NCBI GenBank assembly: GCA_016234555.1
Contig: JACRBJ010000078.1
Coordinates: forward strand, 22,416 to 86,415
DNA length: 64,000 nt
Direction: 5' to 3'
Source of the DNA: Chloroflexota bacterium
GTDB taxonomy: Bacteria > Chloroflexota > Anaerolineae > Anaerolineales > Villigracilaceae
Part shown: positions 8,544 through 15,637 of the stretch, in pieces
Layout of the letters: each line of letters opens with the position of its first letter
Position numbering within the stretch: position 1 is the stretch's first letter
The notes under the pieces: generated by a model
The model's input: the letters and a program-made list of their open reading frames with translations, nothing else
The model's database searches: none
Told to the model about the DNA's origin: nothing
Made by a program: the position numbers and the translations under genes

Positions 8544-9118
8544 GTTGGCTTGACCTCGATGAACAAAGTTCCGTCTGCGTACATGATCGTTTTGTTGTAG
8601 AAAGGTTCTCTTGAGTATCTCCAAATATGCCAAACGTAGTGATGGATTGGCTCTTTGTCGCCTTCTCTTTTTTCAAACCAATATGGGCGGAATAACATCT
8701 GGATTTTTCCATAATACAACGGCTCGTTCTGGAATATGTGCTTTCGCGTTTTTGCGAAATCGAAGTTTGAGCGTAATAGGCACGCAAATCCACCGACATG
8801 GTTGTGTCGGACGCGCTCGATTTGCCGCTCGATAATCTGATCTACAAGCGGACGGGTGAATGGCGGGTTTGTGGCAATCCAGTCTGCCATTACCACCTCG
8901 TCGAAGGCGTCGGGCTTGCAGAACGAACCGCTGTAGCCAAGTTCCTTGAACGTACTGATGATGCCGCTTCCCTGCGGCGCGCACACGTCAAATATGATTT
9001 GCTGCTTCCTGACTGGAAGATGCTGCAAGAGCGCGTACACACAGCGCTTGTCAATGGTGGGATAGTAGTCGCCGGGGACTCGCGGGAAATTGCTTTTGAC
9101 GTAGGGAGGTTGTGCCAT
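8540..9118 (-). CDS. Adenine-type DNA methyltransferase-like protein
   Basis: A 192-residue Rossmann-type protein with a motif-I-like FDVCAPQGSG segment and TNPPF, the (N/D)PP(F/Y) catalytic motif of amino-methyltransferases. The C-terminal half contains an aromatic HHYVWHIWRY region. It is compact, as are many phage N6-adenine methyltransferases, and no target-recognition domain is evident. It starts at 9118, overlapping the stop of the gene before it (TAATG), and overlaps the cytosine methyltransferase by ATGA, so the two enzymes are translationally coupled. Specificity unknown. Confidence 0.7.
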   Translation of the reverse strand: MAQPPYVKSNFPRVPGDYYPTIDKRCVYALLQHLPVRKQQIIFDVCAPQGSGIISTFKELGYSGSFCKPDAFDEVVMADWIATNPPFTRPLVDQIIERQIERVRHNHVGGFACLLRSNFDFAKTRKHIFQNEPLYYGKIQMLFRPYWFEKREGDKEPIHHYVWHIWRYSREPFYNKTIMYADGTLFIEVKPT

Positions 9119-9438
9119 TATTTCATCCCTGCGAGTTCCTTTATTTCGGCAATCGTGATGCCGAGCGGAAGTTTTCCAGCGTCCCAAGCCGCGTTTAGGC
9201 ATTCTTCAAAGCCGATGATTTTCGAGTACGCCTTCTGAATCGCGGCAATTAATTGAATGTCTGCTTCCACGCTCAATTTGCAAAGACTCTTTGAACGTTC
9301 TTTGCCGTTCTCGTAGACACAGGTGACGGTTCGCAGGTCGAATACGCTGGCATAATGCGCGGGTTGCCAGTACACAACGCCGGTATCCCAAAAAGCGTCG
9401 GAAATTTTCTTTTGCAGAGATTTTTTTATTTTGTTCAT
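9118..9438 (-). CDS. Hypothetical phage protein, 106 aa
   Basis: A 106-residue protein of mixed alpha/beta character with a basic N-terminus (MNKIKKSLQKK). No family recognised. It starts with a good AGGAG eight bases before ATG 9438 and opens the methyltransferase operon. A copy of the TGAACACTTAAC motif (9451-9467) lies directly upstream, followed by an AT-rich stretch that recurs upstream of the gene ending at 38979. Confidence 0.6.
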   Translation of the reverse strand: MNKIKKSLQKKISDAFWDTGVVYWQPAHYASVFDLRTVTCVYENGKERSKSLCKLSVEADIQLIAAIQKAYSKIIGFEECLNAAWDAGKLPLGITIAEIKELAGMK

Positions 9439-9515
9439 GCGAATTCTCCTATCCTGTTAAGTGTTCAGGAGTAATTTTTTAATCGGATAAAATTTTGTTT
9501 TGGTAAAATTCACTC

Positions 9516-9656
9516 ATGGACGCAATGGAAAAAGCCGCGCGTGAGATTATCGGGTTGTTCGTTGTCCTTTTCCTATGGGTAGTAGGGTGGTCTTTGCTTG
9601 GCGCAATCGTTTTTGCGTTCTTCTTCGTCCTCACAGAAATTGTCTCTATGTTTTGA
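9516..9656 (+). CDS. Possible small membrane protein, 46 aa
   Basis: A rightward 46-codon frame in the gap between leftward genes: MDAMEKAARE followed by a long hydrophobic stretch (VVLFLWVVGW and IVFAFFFVL), which would span the membrane once or twice. A TAAAAT box ends 7 bases before the ATG, so it could be a leaderless message. Its end overlaps the ParB-like gene by 11 bp. No homologue is recognised; the call rests on hydrophobicity and promoter spacing. Confidence 0.35.
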   Translation: MDAMEKAAREIIGLFVVLFLWVVGWSLLGAIVFAFFFVLTEIVSMF

Positions 9657-10575
9657 TGACCGCCCGCGTCGGGAGGTAGGCATAGCGGTGCTTGCACAGG
9701 AATGCGAGGAGCCGACCTATCGCGGCGGCTTCGCGGTGATGCCCCTGTGCCTGGAGTTCCAGCGCGTAAGCCAGCGTAATCGCGCCTGTGTGATGTTCGG
9801 GGGTGATGAACGGATCGGGGAGGTCTGCCGCTATGGGATAAGAGTCTTTGGTGGTTTCAATGCTGACCTTTGGCGTTTCCAATGCCCCGCCGAACAAGGC
9901 AAGGTCGAATAAACTCTCCTGGCTTTGCTGAGCAAAGAGCGCGTCCACAATCTCGCGGAACTGGCGGAAATTGACCGCCTTGCCCTCAATAATTGGACGG
10001 GCGGCAATCATCTGGCGGTTATGATCCAGCGCGGAAAGCATTTCAGCGTGACCGATGGGGAACGCGCCACGGCGGACGTGGTAAAGGATATCCTCGCGGA
10101 CATTTCCGAGCATCAATCGCTTTTCCACACGCTTTTTCGAGACGCCACATTTTTCTGAGATTTTCTCGATGCTCCACCCCTGCTGCTCAATACGCTTGCG
10201 GTAGGCAAGCATTTCATCGACGGGGTCAAGGTCACGCCGACCAACGTTTTCGGCAAGCATGATGGCGCTGGCTTCCTCATCAGTCAGTTCGCGCACTATG
10301 CAATCTATGGTCTCAAGTTTCAGGACTTGCGACACGGCGCGGAATCTTCGCTCGCCCGCGACAATCTGGAATTGCGCCATGCTCCCAAGCCCGTCACCGC
10401 CAAACGCGCACATTGGGTCTGGAGCAAAAAACCTGACAGTGATTGGCTGAGCGAGTCCATGCTCCTTGATGGATGCCGCAAGTTCCTCCAATCCATCTTC
10501 ATCAAAGACCGTGCGGTCATTGTCGCCCGCGAATATCTGCCGGCAGGGGATTTTCTGAATCGTTGCCTCAGTCAT
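9646..10575 (-). CDS. ParB/RepB/Spo0J-type protein
   Basis: A 309-residue protein with an N-terminal ParB nuclease/CTPase-like fold: LEELAASIKEHGLAQPITVR, then VAGERRFRAV (the conserved GERR box) and ENVGRRDLDPVDE, followed by a helix-turn-helix near residues 145-165 (WSIEKISEKCGVSKKRVEKR). No ParA partner is encoded nearby, so a partition role is unlikely; phage ParB-like proteins often serve in gene control or DNA modification. The start at 10575 has AAGGAGG upstream and overlaps the preceding small gene by 8 bp; a longer start at 10611 lacks a binding site. Confidence 0.85.
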   Translation of the reverse strand: MTEATIQKIPCRQIFAGDNDRTVFDEDGLEELAASIKEHGLAQPITVRFFAPDPMCAFGGDGLGSMAQFQIVAGERRFRAVSQVLKLETIDCIVRELTDEEASAIMLAENVGRRDLDPVDEMLAYRKRIEQQGWSIEKISEKCGVSKKRVEKRLMLGNVREDILYHVRRGAFPIGHAEMLSALDHNRQMIAARPIIEGKAVNFRQFREIVDALFAQQSQESLFDLALFGGALETPKVSIETTKDSYPIAADLPDPFITPEHHTGAITLAYALELQAQGHHREAAAIGRLLAFLCKHRYAYLPTRAVIKT

Positions 10576-10780
10576 GCTTTTCCTCCTTACACACGCACTT
10601 CTTACCGTCAATAAATCCCGTATTGAGGCATAGGGGACAGAGAGTCGGGAGTTTGGGTTGTTTGGGCGCGGAACGAGGCTTGTAACTCTTTGTAGCCACC
10701 TTGACGGGGCTGTTTGAGAATAATGGCATGTCTTCCGCCGACTGAAACATATTGGTTTGGGTTGGATTTTTCTTTTTCAT
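10568..10780 (-). CDS. Small protein with CxxC knuckle, 70 aa
   Basis: A 70-residue basic protein ending with LCPLCLNTGFIDGKKCVCKEE, a C-x2-C and C-x-C pair that could bind one zinc ion. The first 45 residues are low in complexity and Lys/Pro-rich. It precedes and overlaps the ParB-like gene. A start-associated motif ends ten bases before its ATG, leaving no room for a normal leader. Confidence 0.6.
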   Translation of the reverse strand: MKKKNPTQTNMFQSAEDMPLFSNSPVKVATKSYKPRSAPKQPKLPTLCPLCLNTGFIDGKKCVCKEEKHD

Positions 10781-10802
10781 AACTATCCTGTTAAGTGTTT
10801 AC

Positions 10803-10949
10803 TCAAAAAGAAATCCCGCCTTGCCTTGCGGCTTGGCGGGATTTGCGCGTGCGGGTGACTTCTCGGTATTCATACCAGGCTGTCGGGGGAAGGTTCCGTG
10901 CTTGATTGCGATGCTGATCATGATGTCGGATTACTTGCTTGATGCTCAT
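10803..10949 (-). CDS. Possible small basic protein, 48 aa
   Basis: A 48-codon frame beginning MSIKQVIRHHDQHRN and containing PPTAWYEYREVTRTRKSRQ, located between RadC and the next terminator on the same strand. The sequence is protein-like (basic, helical), with a weak AGGT upstream. Its last codons form the terminator stem, so it could be fortuitous. No family recognised. Confidence 0.35.
   Translation of the reverse strand: MSIKQVIRHHDQHRNQARNLPPTAWYEYREVTRTRKSRQAARQGGISF
10811..10844 (-). terminator. Intrinsic terminator after the RadC operon
   Basis: AAATCCCGCC pairs perfectly with GGCGGGATTT around a 14-base loop, followed on the bottom strand by CTTTTT. It directly precedes a start-associated motif. 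Confidence 0.8.
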
Positions 10950-10988
10950 GGTAACGACCTGCAAGGATTCCACACGCGCACCTGCGGA

Positions 10989-11654
10989 TTAGAAACCCAA
11001 CCCGCGTTCTTTCAATGAAACCCACCGATTTTGACCAATTACAATGTGGTCAAGGATTTCCACGTCCACCAACTTGCCGGCTTGGACGATAGCGCGGGTG
11101 ACTGCTACGTCATCAGGTGACGGGGTCGGGTCACCTGATGGATGGTTATGGCAGATGACAATGGCTGAGGCTTGCTCACGCAAGGCGTCTTTGAAAAGTT
11201 CGCCGACGCGGACTTGCGACGAACTCACGCTACCCTTGTAGACCATCACGATTTTGATAACTTCATTGCGGCGGTTTAGCAGGATGACGCGCAGTTGCTC
11301 ATGGTCGAGAGCCGACATTTCGTACTGTACGAGCGCGGCGGCGTCTGCAGGGGAATTGATGCGGGCTTTTTCGCGCGGGCTGGCAAGAGCCTGCCGGCGG
11401 GCGAGTTCAGCAATGGCGAGGAGCATGTCGGCTGTTTTGTCGCCGACACGGTGGATGTCTTTTACGCGGTCACGCGGGATTTTGACCAACAGGTTGTCGT
11501 ACTCATTGAGCAACTGGCTCAACTGGACTGCGGAGTCTGTGTCGGGGAGCATGAGCGCAACGCTGAGCAATTCCGTTGTGTTGAGGGCGGTCGCTCCAAG
11601 TTCGCGCAATCGGCGGGCGGGCTGTTCGGATTCGGGGAGGTCTGCGTATTTCAT
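10989..11654 (-). CDS. radC: RadC/JAB-domain protein
   Basis: A 221-residue RadC-family protein: an N-terminal helix-hairpin-helix-like region (ELGATALNTTELLSVAL, then IHRVGDKTADMLLAI) and the JAB/MPN metalloprotease-like motif HNHPSGDPTPSPDD with the downstream Asp of LDHIVIG. RadC proteins (UPF0758) are common on phages and integrated elements; a nuclease or recombination role has been proposed but the reaction is unsettled. It starts 9 bases after a small upstream gene and belongs to the leftward operon driven from the control region near 11.95 kb. Confidence 0.88.
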   Translation of the reverse strand: MKYADLPESEQPARRLRELGATALNTTELLSVALMLPDTDSAVQLSQLLNEYDNLLVKIPRDRVKDIHRVGDKTADMLLAIAELARRQALASPREKARINSPADAAALVQYEMSALDHEQLRVILLNRRNEVIKIVMVYKGSVSSSQVRVGELFKDALREQASAIVICHNHPSGDPTPSPDDVAVTRAIVQAGKLVDVEILDHIVIGQNRWVSLKERGLGF

Positions 11655-11663
11655 GACATCCTC

Positions 11664-11882
11664 CTAATTAAAAGTCAAAGGCGAAGGTGTTTCGCCTTCG
11701 CCTTCGTTTTCTTCGGCAATCGTTATGCCGACTGTGTATGTCCCAAATGGTGTGTGTTGTCTTGTGACCTCAACCCGTTTATTTTTTTCTTCGGCTTCGG
11801 TCAAAATTTTTTCCATCCAGTCAGGGACTATTGTTTGCATGTCGCGTACTTCTTGTGGTGTCATTATTTCAGTGGTGTTCAT
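11664..11882 (-). CDS. First gene of leftward operon, hypothetical 72 aa
   Basis: A 72-residue acidic protein (MNTTEIMTPQEVRDMQTIVP, then a Glu-rich C-terminal part). No family recognised. It has CAGGAG before the ATG and is the first gene behind the leftward promoter at 11933-11961. Being promoter-proximal and small it could be an early regulator, but nothing in the sequence shows this. Confidence 0.6.
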   Translation of the reverse strand: MNTTEIMTPQEVRDMQTIVPDWMEKILTEAEEKNKRVEVTRQHTPFGTYTVGITIAEENEGEGETPSPLTFN

Positions 11883-11908
11883 GGTGTTCTCCTGTGCTTT
11901 CGGTTTTG

Positions 11909-11924
11909 TGTAATGTAGGTTACA
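11909..11924. promoter_or_regulatory. Palindromic operator TGTAA-N6-TTACA
   Basis: TGTAATGTAGGTTACA is a dyad with TGTAA/TTACA arms around six bases. A second overlapping dyad, ATGTAGG and CCTACAT (11914-11941 region), covers the -10 box of the leftward promoter. A repressor bound here would occlude or roadblock leftward early transcription. Confidence 0.5.
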
Positions 11925-11932
11925 CGTGATTC

Positions 11933-11961
11933 ATCCTACATTCTGAACTTTTGACCGTCAA
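11933..11961 (-). promoter_or_regulatory. Leftward sigma70-type early promoter
   Basis: On the bottom strand TTGACG (11961-11956) and TAGGAT (11938-11933) are separated by exactly 17 bases, close to the sigma70 consensus. It would transcribe the 11882-to-4524 operon group. The adjoining dyads suggest repressor control. The rest of the non-coding stretch 11962-12259 is AT-rich on its left half; I see no gene in it. Confidence 0.6.
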
Positions 11962-12259
11962 GAGAAAAAGCCAATTAAAAACTTTTGAAAACTTTTTTGT
12001 AATGCGTTTGCAAGGCGTATATACGAAAAAATATTTTCCCCTTGGGACTTCCTTAGACGAAAAAAAACTTTCACCCACTTCATTTATAGTGCGGCATGTG
12101 CTAGTTTCGGGCTTGTCGGGGCTTGTGACCCTTTTTTGGAATCGTGCTTCTTAGGACGCACGGAAATCAGGAATCTGAGTAACGATATGCAGGTTTCCAG
12201 AACGGGGTCTTAGAATCGCTTGTGACGCGCTTCGTGAAATGAGTAATTAACTTAAATGG

Positions 12260-12285
12260 GAAGCCTTGTGTTTCCACAAGGCTTC
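12260..12285 (-). terminator. Hairpin downstream of tRNA-Gly
   Basis: GAAGCCTTGTG and CACAAGGCTTC form a perfect 11-bp stem with a 4-base loop, 76 bases past the tRNA 3' end. The bottom-strand tail (CCATTTAAGTTAATT) is only moderately T-rich, so termination strength is uncertain. Confidence 0.55.
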
Positions 12286-12361
12286 TCGCATGTGACCGTC
12301 GCCCGATCACTGGCGTTCGTGTCTCACTTACCACGAACATTACTTTTTCAAATAAAGTATG

Positions 12362-12432
12362 AGCGGGGAGCAGGACTCGAACCTGCGTCTACACGTTGGA
12401 AACGTGTCGTCCTGCCATTGAACGACCTCCGC
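12362..12432 (-). tRNA. Phage-borne tRNA-Gly(UCC)
   Basis: Cloverleaf folds on the bottom strand: acceptor GCGGAGG/TCCCCGC with one A-C mismatch, anticodon arm ACACG-TTTCCAA-CGTGT giving anticodon UCC, T-arm GCAGG-TTCGAGT-CCTGC, and discriminator U as usual for tRNA-Gly; CCA is not encoded. A TATAAT box lies 9 bases upstream of the mature 5' end (bottom strand, near 12447-12442). It sits in the divergent control region. It may supplement reading of GGA codons during late expression. Confidence 0.85.
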
Positions 12433-12469
12433 ATAAATCAATTATAGCACAGCCGTTCTGTTTTGAGGT

Positions 12470-12475
12470 TATAAT
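12470..12475 (+). promoter_or_regulatory. TATAAT box of a leaderless rightward transcript
   Basis: TATAAT ends 6 bases before the ATG of the first rightward gene at 12482. With normal start-site spacing the transcript begins at or next to the A of the ATG, and there is no Shine-Dalgarno sequence. The -35 region is poor, suggesting activation by a phage factor. Confidence 0.5.
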
Positions 12476-12481
12476 GCCGGC

Positions 12482-13864
12482 ATGTTTAGAGGTTCTTTAC
12501 CGTCAGACGTGCAAGCGATTCTTTGCTCTGCGGCATCCACATGGGGCGGACGGGATATATACGTTGGCTGTTCGGGCAACTTTACCGTAGAACGCGCCCT
12601 GGCTTCACGCGGGGACTATGCCCTGCATGGGTGCGATGTAACGATCTACTCATCGGTAGCGGGGGCTTTTCTGGCGGGGGATGATTTCAGGCTCGAAATC
12701 AAAGATACACGTTTTGATTGGCTCGCGCCATACATCCAGACAGGAGAGGGAAAAGCTGCGACGGTATTTCTCGCCTCGCGTCTGGTGGAAGGGATGAATG
12801 CAAACGGCGAAATCAAGAACAACGTCTACTATGAGCGCATGACCAGAGCCTACCGCGCGCAATTCCCAAGCCTGCACGAAAAGACCTGCCAGAAAATTCT
12901 CGCGTTGAAGATGCGCTTAAAATCGTACTTCAATGGCGACGTGATGGAGTTCGTGGACATGACCCCGCAAGACGCGGCTTTCGTGGTGTATCCGCCGTTC
13001 TATGCTGGCGACTACACCAATATGTTCAAGAAACTCAACTTGATTTTCGATTGGGATGCGCCGACCTTCGGGGAACTTGACGATGCCGCGCTTGAGACGC
13101 TCTACGAGAAAGTCACATCGAAAAGCCGCTGGCTATTCGGGACCGACACGCCCCAAGAAAAGTACGCCGACTTCCTGATTGGGCTGGCACGCACGACCAA
13201 CCGAGGTGTGCCGATGTACCTGTATTCAAACTCGGGCGAAAAGAAAATTGTGCAACCTGCTCAGAAAATCGAGGTGGTGACCAATGCGCGACTCGGCGAA
13301 GGAATGCAGATCGGCGAGAAACTCACCATCGCAAAACTGACCTATTCTCAGTTCCAGGCGCTGCGCTCGCAGTACATGAATGCCTTTATCCGTCCGGGAC
13401 AGGCTTCGGAGGCTTATGCCGCGCTGGTGGATGGCTACCTGATTGGTGTGTTTGCAATCTCCACATCGCCGAACCCTGCCCAGGCTTATTTTCCAGACCA
13501 CATCTATCTTCTTTCGGATTTCCCTGTCGCGCCGACAAGTTATCCAAAGCTGAGTAAACTTGTTCTATACGCCGCGCTGAGCAAAGAAGCCATCAGGCTC
13601 TTTGAACGCGTGGCGAGGAAACGGATCCGGTATCTCTACACCACTGCTTTCAGCAACAACTACGAAAGCATGAAATACCGAGGGCTGTTCAAATTGCACA
13701 ACCGCACCGAGGCGGGACCTAGTGTAACCGACCCCTACCAAAAGAAATTCAAAATCAATTACGAAGCCGAAGCGGGCAAATGGACACTCGCAGACGGGCT
13801 GAAACTGTGGAAACAAAAACACGGAGAAACCAGCCAGTATGCAGACAAAAATTATCAGGATTGA
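12482..13864 (+). CDS. Putative antirestriction adenine methyltransferase with GNAT-like C-terminal half
   Basis: A 460-residue protein. The N-terminal half has a D12-like motif I (VGCSGNFTVERAL) and a catalytic VYPPFYAGDY motif (about residue 160), as in N6-adenine methyltransferases. The C-terminal half (about 270-430) has a GNAT-like pattern: a strand VDGYLIGVFAIS, then YPKLSKLVLYAALSKEA and RIRYLYTTAFSNNYESMKYRG, as in phage DNA-modifying transferases of the Mom type. It likely modifies adenines to resist restriction. It overlaps the ParB-like gene by 26 bp, a pairing also seen in other phages as far as I recall. Whether it methylates or adds a larger group cannot be decided here. Confidence 0.6.
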   Translation: MFRGSLPSDVQAILCSAASTWGGRDIYVGCSGNFTVERALASRGDYALHGCDVTIYSSVAGAFLAGDDFRLEIKDTRFDWLAPYIQTGEGKAATVFLASRLVEGMNANGEIKNNVYYERMTRAYRAQFPSLHEKTCQKILALKMRLKSYFNGDVMEFVDMTPQDAAFVVYPPFYAGDYTNMFKKLNLIFDWDAPTFGELDDAALETLYEKVTSKSRWLFGTDTPQEKYADFLIGLARTTNRGVPMYLYSNSGEKKIVQPAQKIEVVTNARLGEGMQIGEKLTIAKLTYSQFQALRSQYMNAFIRPGQASEAYAALVDGYLIGVFAISTSPNPAQAYFPDHIYLLSDFPVAPTSYPKLSKLVLYAALSKEAIRLFERVARKRIRYLYTTAFSNNYESMKYRGLFKLHNRTEAGPSVTDPYQKKFKINYEAEAGKWTLADGLKLWKQKHGETSQYADKNYQD

Positions 13865-14777
13865 TCCAAGAAAACTAAAACTGCTCGAAGTCAATGCCCA
13901 TTTCATGCGGCATGAGGTATTCATGCGCCTGACCGAAAACGTGAAGGAAGACAAGGCTTTGACTTCCGTGCCATTCTGCGCGATTTACCAATACTTCACC
14001 GCCGATGATCCTATTCAGAGGCTGGAAGACGGGAGTCCGCAGTATGAGGTGCTTTCGGGCAACCATCGCGTGAAATCGGCGATTGCCGCCGACTTGCCAG
14101 AAATAGACGTGATGGTCACAGATGAACCTCTCTCGCCTGACAGGCGCAAGGCGATTCAACTCTCGCACAATGCGCTGGTTGGCGAGGATGACCCCGCGAC
14201 TTTGAAGATGATTTACGGGGATATCCAAGACCTGACCATGCGCCTATACTCCGGGCTTGATGATAAGCGGCTCGATATGCTGGATAAGGTTTCGCCAGGT
14301 GCGCTCGGCGAGGCAAACTTGCAATTTCAGCCAGTTTCGTTCATGTTTCTGCCAGACGAACTGGATCAAGTCAAAGAAGTTTGGGAGATTGCCAAAAAAG
14401 AAGCGGGAGCCGCGAAACTGCTCTGGCTGGCGCGGATGAAAGAATACGACGCAGTTATGGACGCGCTCGAAGCGACTTCCTCATCCTACGGGGTAAAGAA
14501 CGTGACTACCTCGTTGATTGCCATTCTCGAAATCTTCACGCGCCACATCACAGACCTGAGCGAAGGATATATCACCCAGGACGGCGAAGCGACGAAAGGA
14601 GTCGGGGCGGTGCCAATTGCCTCTGTGACAGGTGTAAACATCCCCGCCAAGACCGCTGCGCTGCTCAAAAAGGTTCTTGAACGGACGCGCTCGACCATGC
14701 CGAAAGGGAAGACAAACATAGACGCTCTACACCAACTTCTTGAACAGTTTTCGGATGGGCTGAACGTTAAGAGTTAA
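13839..14777 (+). CDS. ParB N-terminal domain protein
   Basis: A 312-residue protein whose first 110 residues have the ParB-nuclease/CTPase pattern: IDPRKLKLLEVNAHFMR, then YEVLSGNHRVKSAI (GNHR in place of GERR) and LSHNALVGEDD. The remainder is helical and unassigned. Phage ParB-like proteins of this type accompany modification enzymes and terminases. Unlike the 9646-10575 protein it has no obvious helix-turn-helix. It overlaps the modification gene upstream and is followed by the small terminase gene after 5 bp. Confidence 0.75.
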   Translation: MQTKIIRIDPRKLKLLEVNAHFMRHEVFMRLTENVKEDKALTSVPFCAIYQYFTADDPIQRLEDGSPQYEVLSGNHRVKSAIAADLPEIDVMVTDEPLSPDRRKAIQLSHNALVGEDDPATLKMIYGDIQDLTMRLYSGLDDKRLDMLDKVSPGALGEANLQFQPVSFMFLPDELDQVKEVWEIAKKEAGAAKLLWLARMKEYDAVMDALEATSSSYGVKNVTTSLIAILEIFTRHITDLSEGYITQDGEATKGVGAVPIASVTGVNIPAKTAALLKKVLERTRSTMPKGKTNIDALHQLLEQFSDGLNVKS

Positions 14778-14782
14778 ACATC

Positions 14783-15355
14783 ATGGCACGCGGACTGACC
14801 AAAGAACGTGAACTGGAGATAGAGAAACGCCGCGCCATCGTCGCCGCCAACGTTCTCGCGGGGCTGAATTACCGCGATATGGCGTCGCAGTTGGGCGTGT
14901 CTCTTGGCACGATTGCCAACGATGTGAAAATCGTAGCCAGGCGATACCGCGAGGAACAAATCAGCGAGTATGCCGACATCGTACAGTTGGAACTTCGCAG
15001 GATCGACACTGCTCTCAATGGGATTTGGGACGGAGTCAAGGCTGGCGATAAGAACGCAATATTCACGATGGTGATGCTCCAAAACCAACGAGCGAAATAC
15101 CTGGCGTTATTTGATCCAGAATTAGATAGGCTCGGTTTGTTGTTCCCCAATTTGAACAACGACCCTGAAAAACAGGTATCCATCGAAGAAATTAGACGCA
15201 AGAGGTGGGAGCAGGTGTACCCACAATTGAAGGACGTTATAGATTTGGAGGCTCAGGATGTCACAGGCACAAGCCAATTACCAGACCAACCAGCAGACGC
15301 AGACAGCGGTTCCAGTGAACCTAATGGCGGAGTATCCGCAGATTCCAGCGGATGA
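14783..15355 (+). CDS. terS: Terminase small subunit-like protein
   Basis: A 190-residue protein with a helix-turn-helix near residues 30-60 (GLNYRDMASQLGVSLGTIANDVK), a helical oligomerisation-like middle and an acidic/polar tail. This is the usual form of small terminase subunits that recognise the packaging site. Its position before lysis genes and the large terminase supports this. The last 98 bases overlap the next reading frame. Confidence is moderate since small terminases are poorly conserved. Confidence 0.65.
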   Translation: MARGLTKERELEIEKRRAIVAANVLAGLNYRDMASQLGVSLGTIANDVKIVARRYREEQISEYADIVQLELRRIDTALNGIWDGVKAGDKNAIFTMVMLQNQRAKYLALFDPELDRLGLLFPNLNNDPEKQVSIEEIRRKRWEQVYPQLKDVIDLEAQDVTGTSQLPDQPADADSGSSEPNGGVSADSSG

Positions 15356-15503
15356 TATCCGTGATGTGCTGGATGCGCTGATGGTGGTTCGCAACTCGAC
15401 AGGATGGGGCAGGATCGAGATTGTCCTGCTTGCCAATGATATTGACACGATACTGACTCAAGTTACAAAAAAACGCCCGTCCAAGCCGAAATCCGCAAAA
15501 TAG
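15258..15503 (+). CDS. Hypothetical phage protein, 81 aa
   Basis: An 81-residue protein overlapping the end of the small terminase gene in another frame. It starts with TTGGAGG seven bases upstream of the ATG. The C-terminal half (DDIRDVLDALMVVRNSTGWG, then IEIVLLANDIDTILTQV) is clearly protein-like and helical with a basic tail (KKRPSKPKSAK). Function unknown. Confidence 0.55.
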   Translation: MSQAQANYQTNQQTQTAVPVNLMAEYPQIPADDIRDVLDALMVVRNSTGWGRIEIVLLANDIDTILTQVTKKRPSKPKSAK

Positions 15504-15525
15504 AACACGCGTTTCAGAAATCATG

Positions 15526-15618
15526 TATAATGCGGGTGTAACTTAATCAATCAGCCCGACTGATGTCGTCGAACACGGGGCAGATTCCAGCAATGGAATT
15601 TGCCCCGTGTATTTTTTA
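15526..15618 (+). promoter_or_regulatory. Late promoter with leader and intrinsic terminator (attenuator)
   Basis: TATAAT at 15526-15531 is followed by a leader of about 40 bases and then a strong hairpin at 15573-15610 (arms ACACGGGGCA and TGCCCCGTGT) with an ATTTTTT tail, all before the holin gene. RNA starting here would stop at 15615 unless terminated RNA polymerase is modified or the leader is rearranged. An analogous unit stands before the scaffold/capsid operon at 25437-25542. Confidence 0.65.
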
Positions 15619-15637
15619 TCCTAATAAGGAGAAAGTC

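Noticed and set aside
11295..11918. A 207-codon rightward frame opposite RadC
   Set aside because: Shadow of RadC and the following small gene, runs through the early promoter region, no domain motifs.
9646..14777. Plasmid-like partition system from the two ParB-like genes
   Set aside because: There is no ParA ATPase or parS-like array, and the prophage is integrated by a tRNA-specific integrase.
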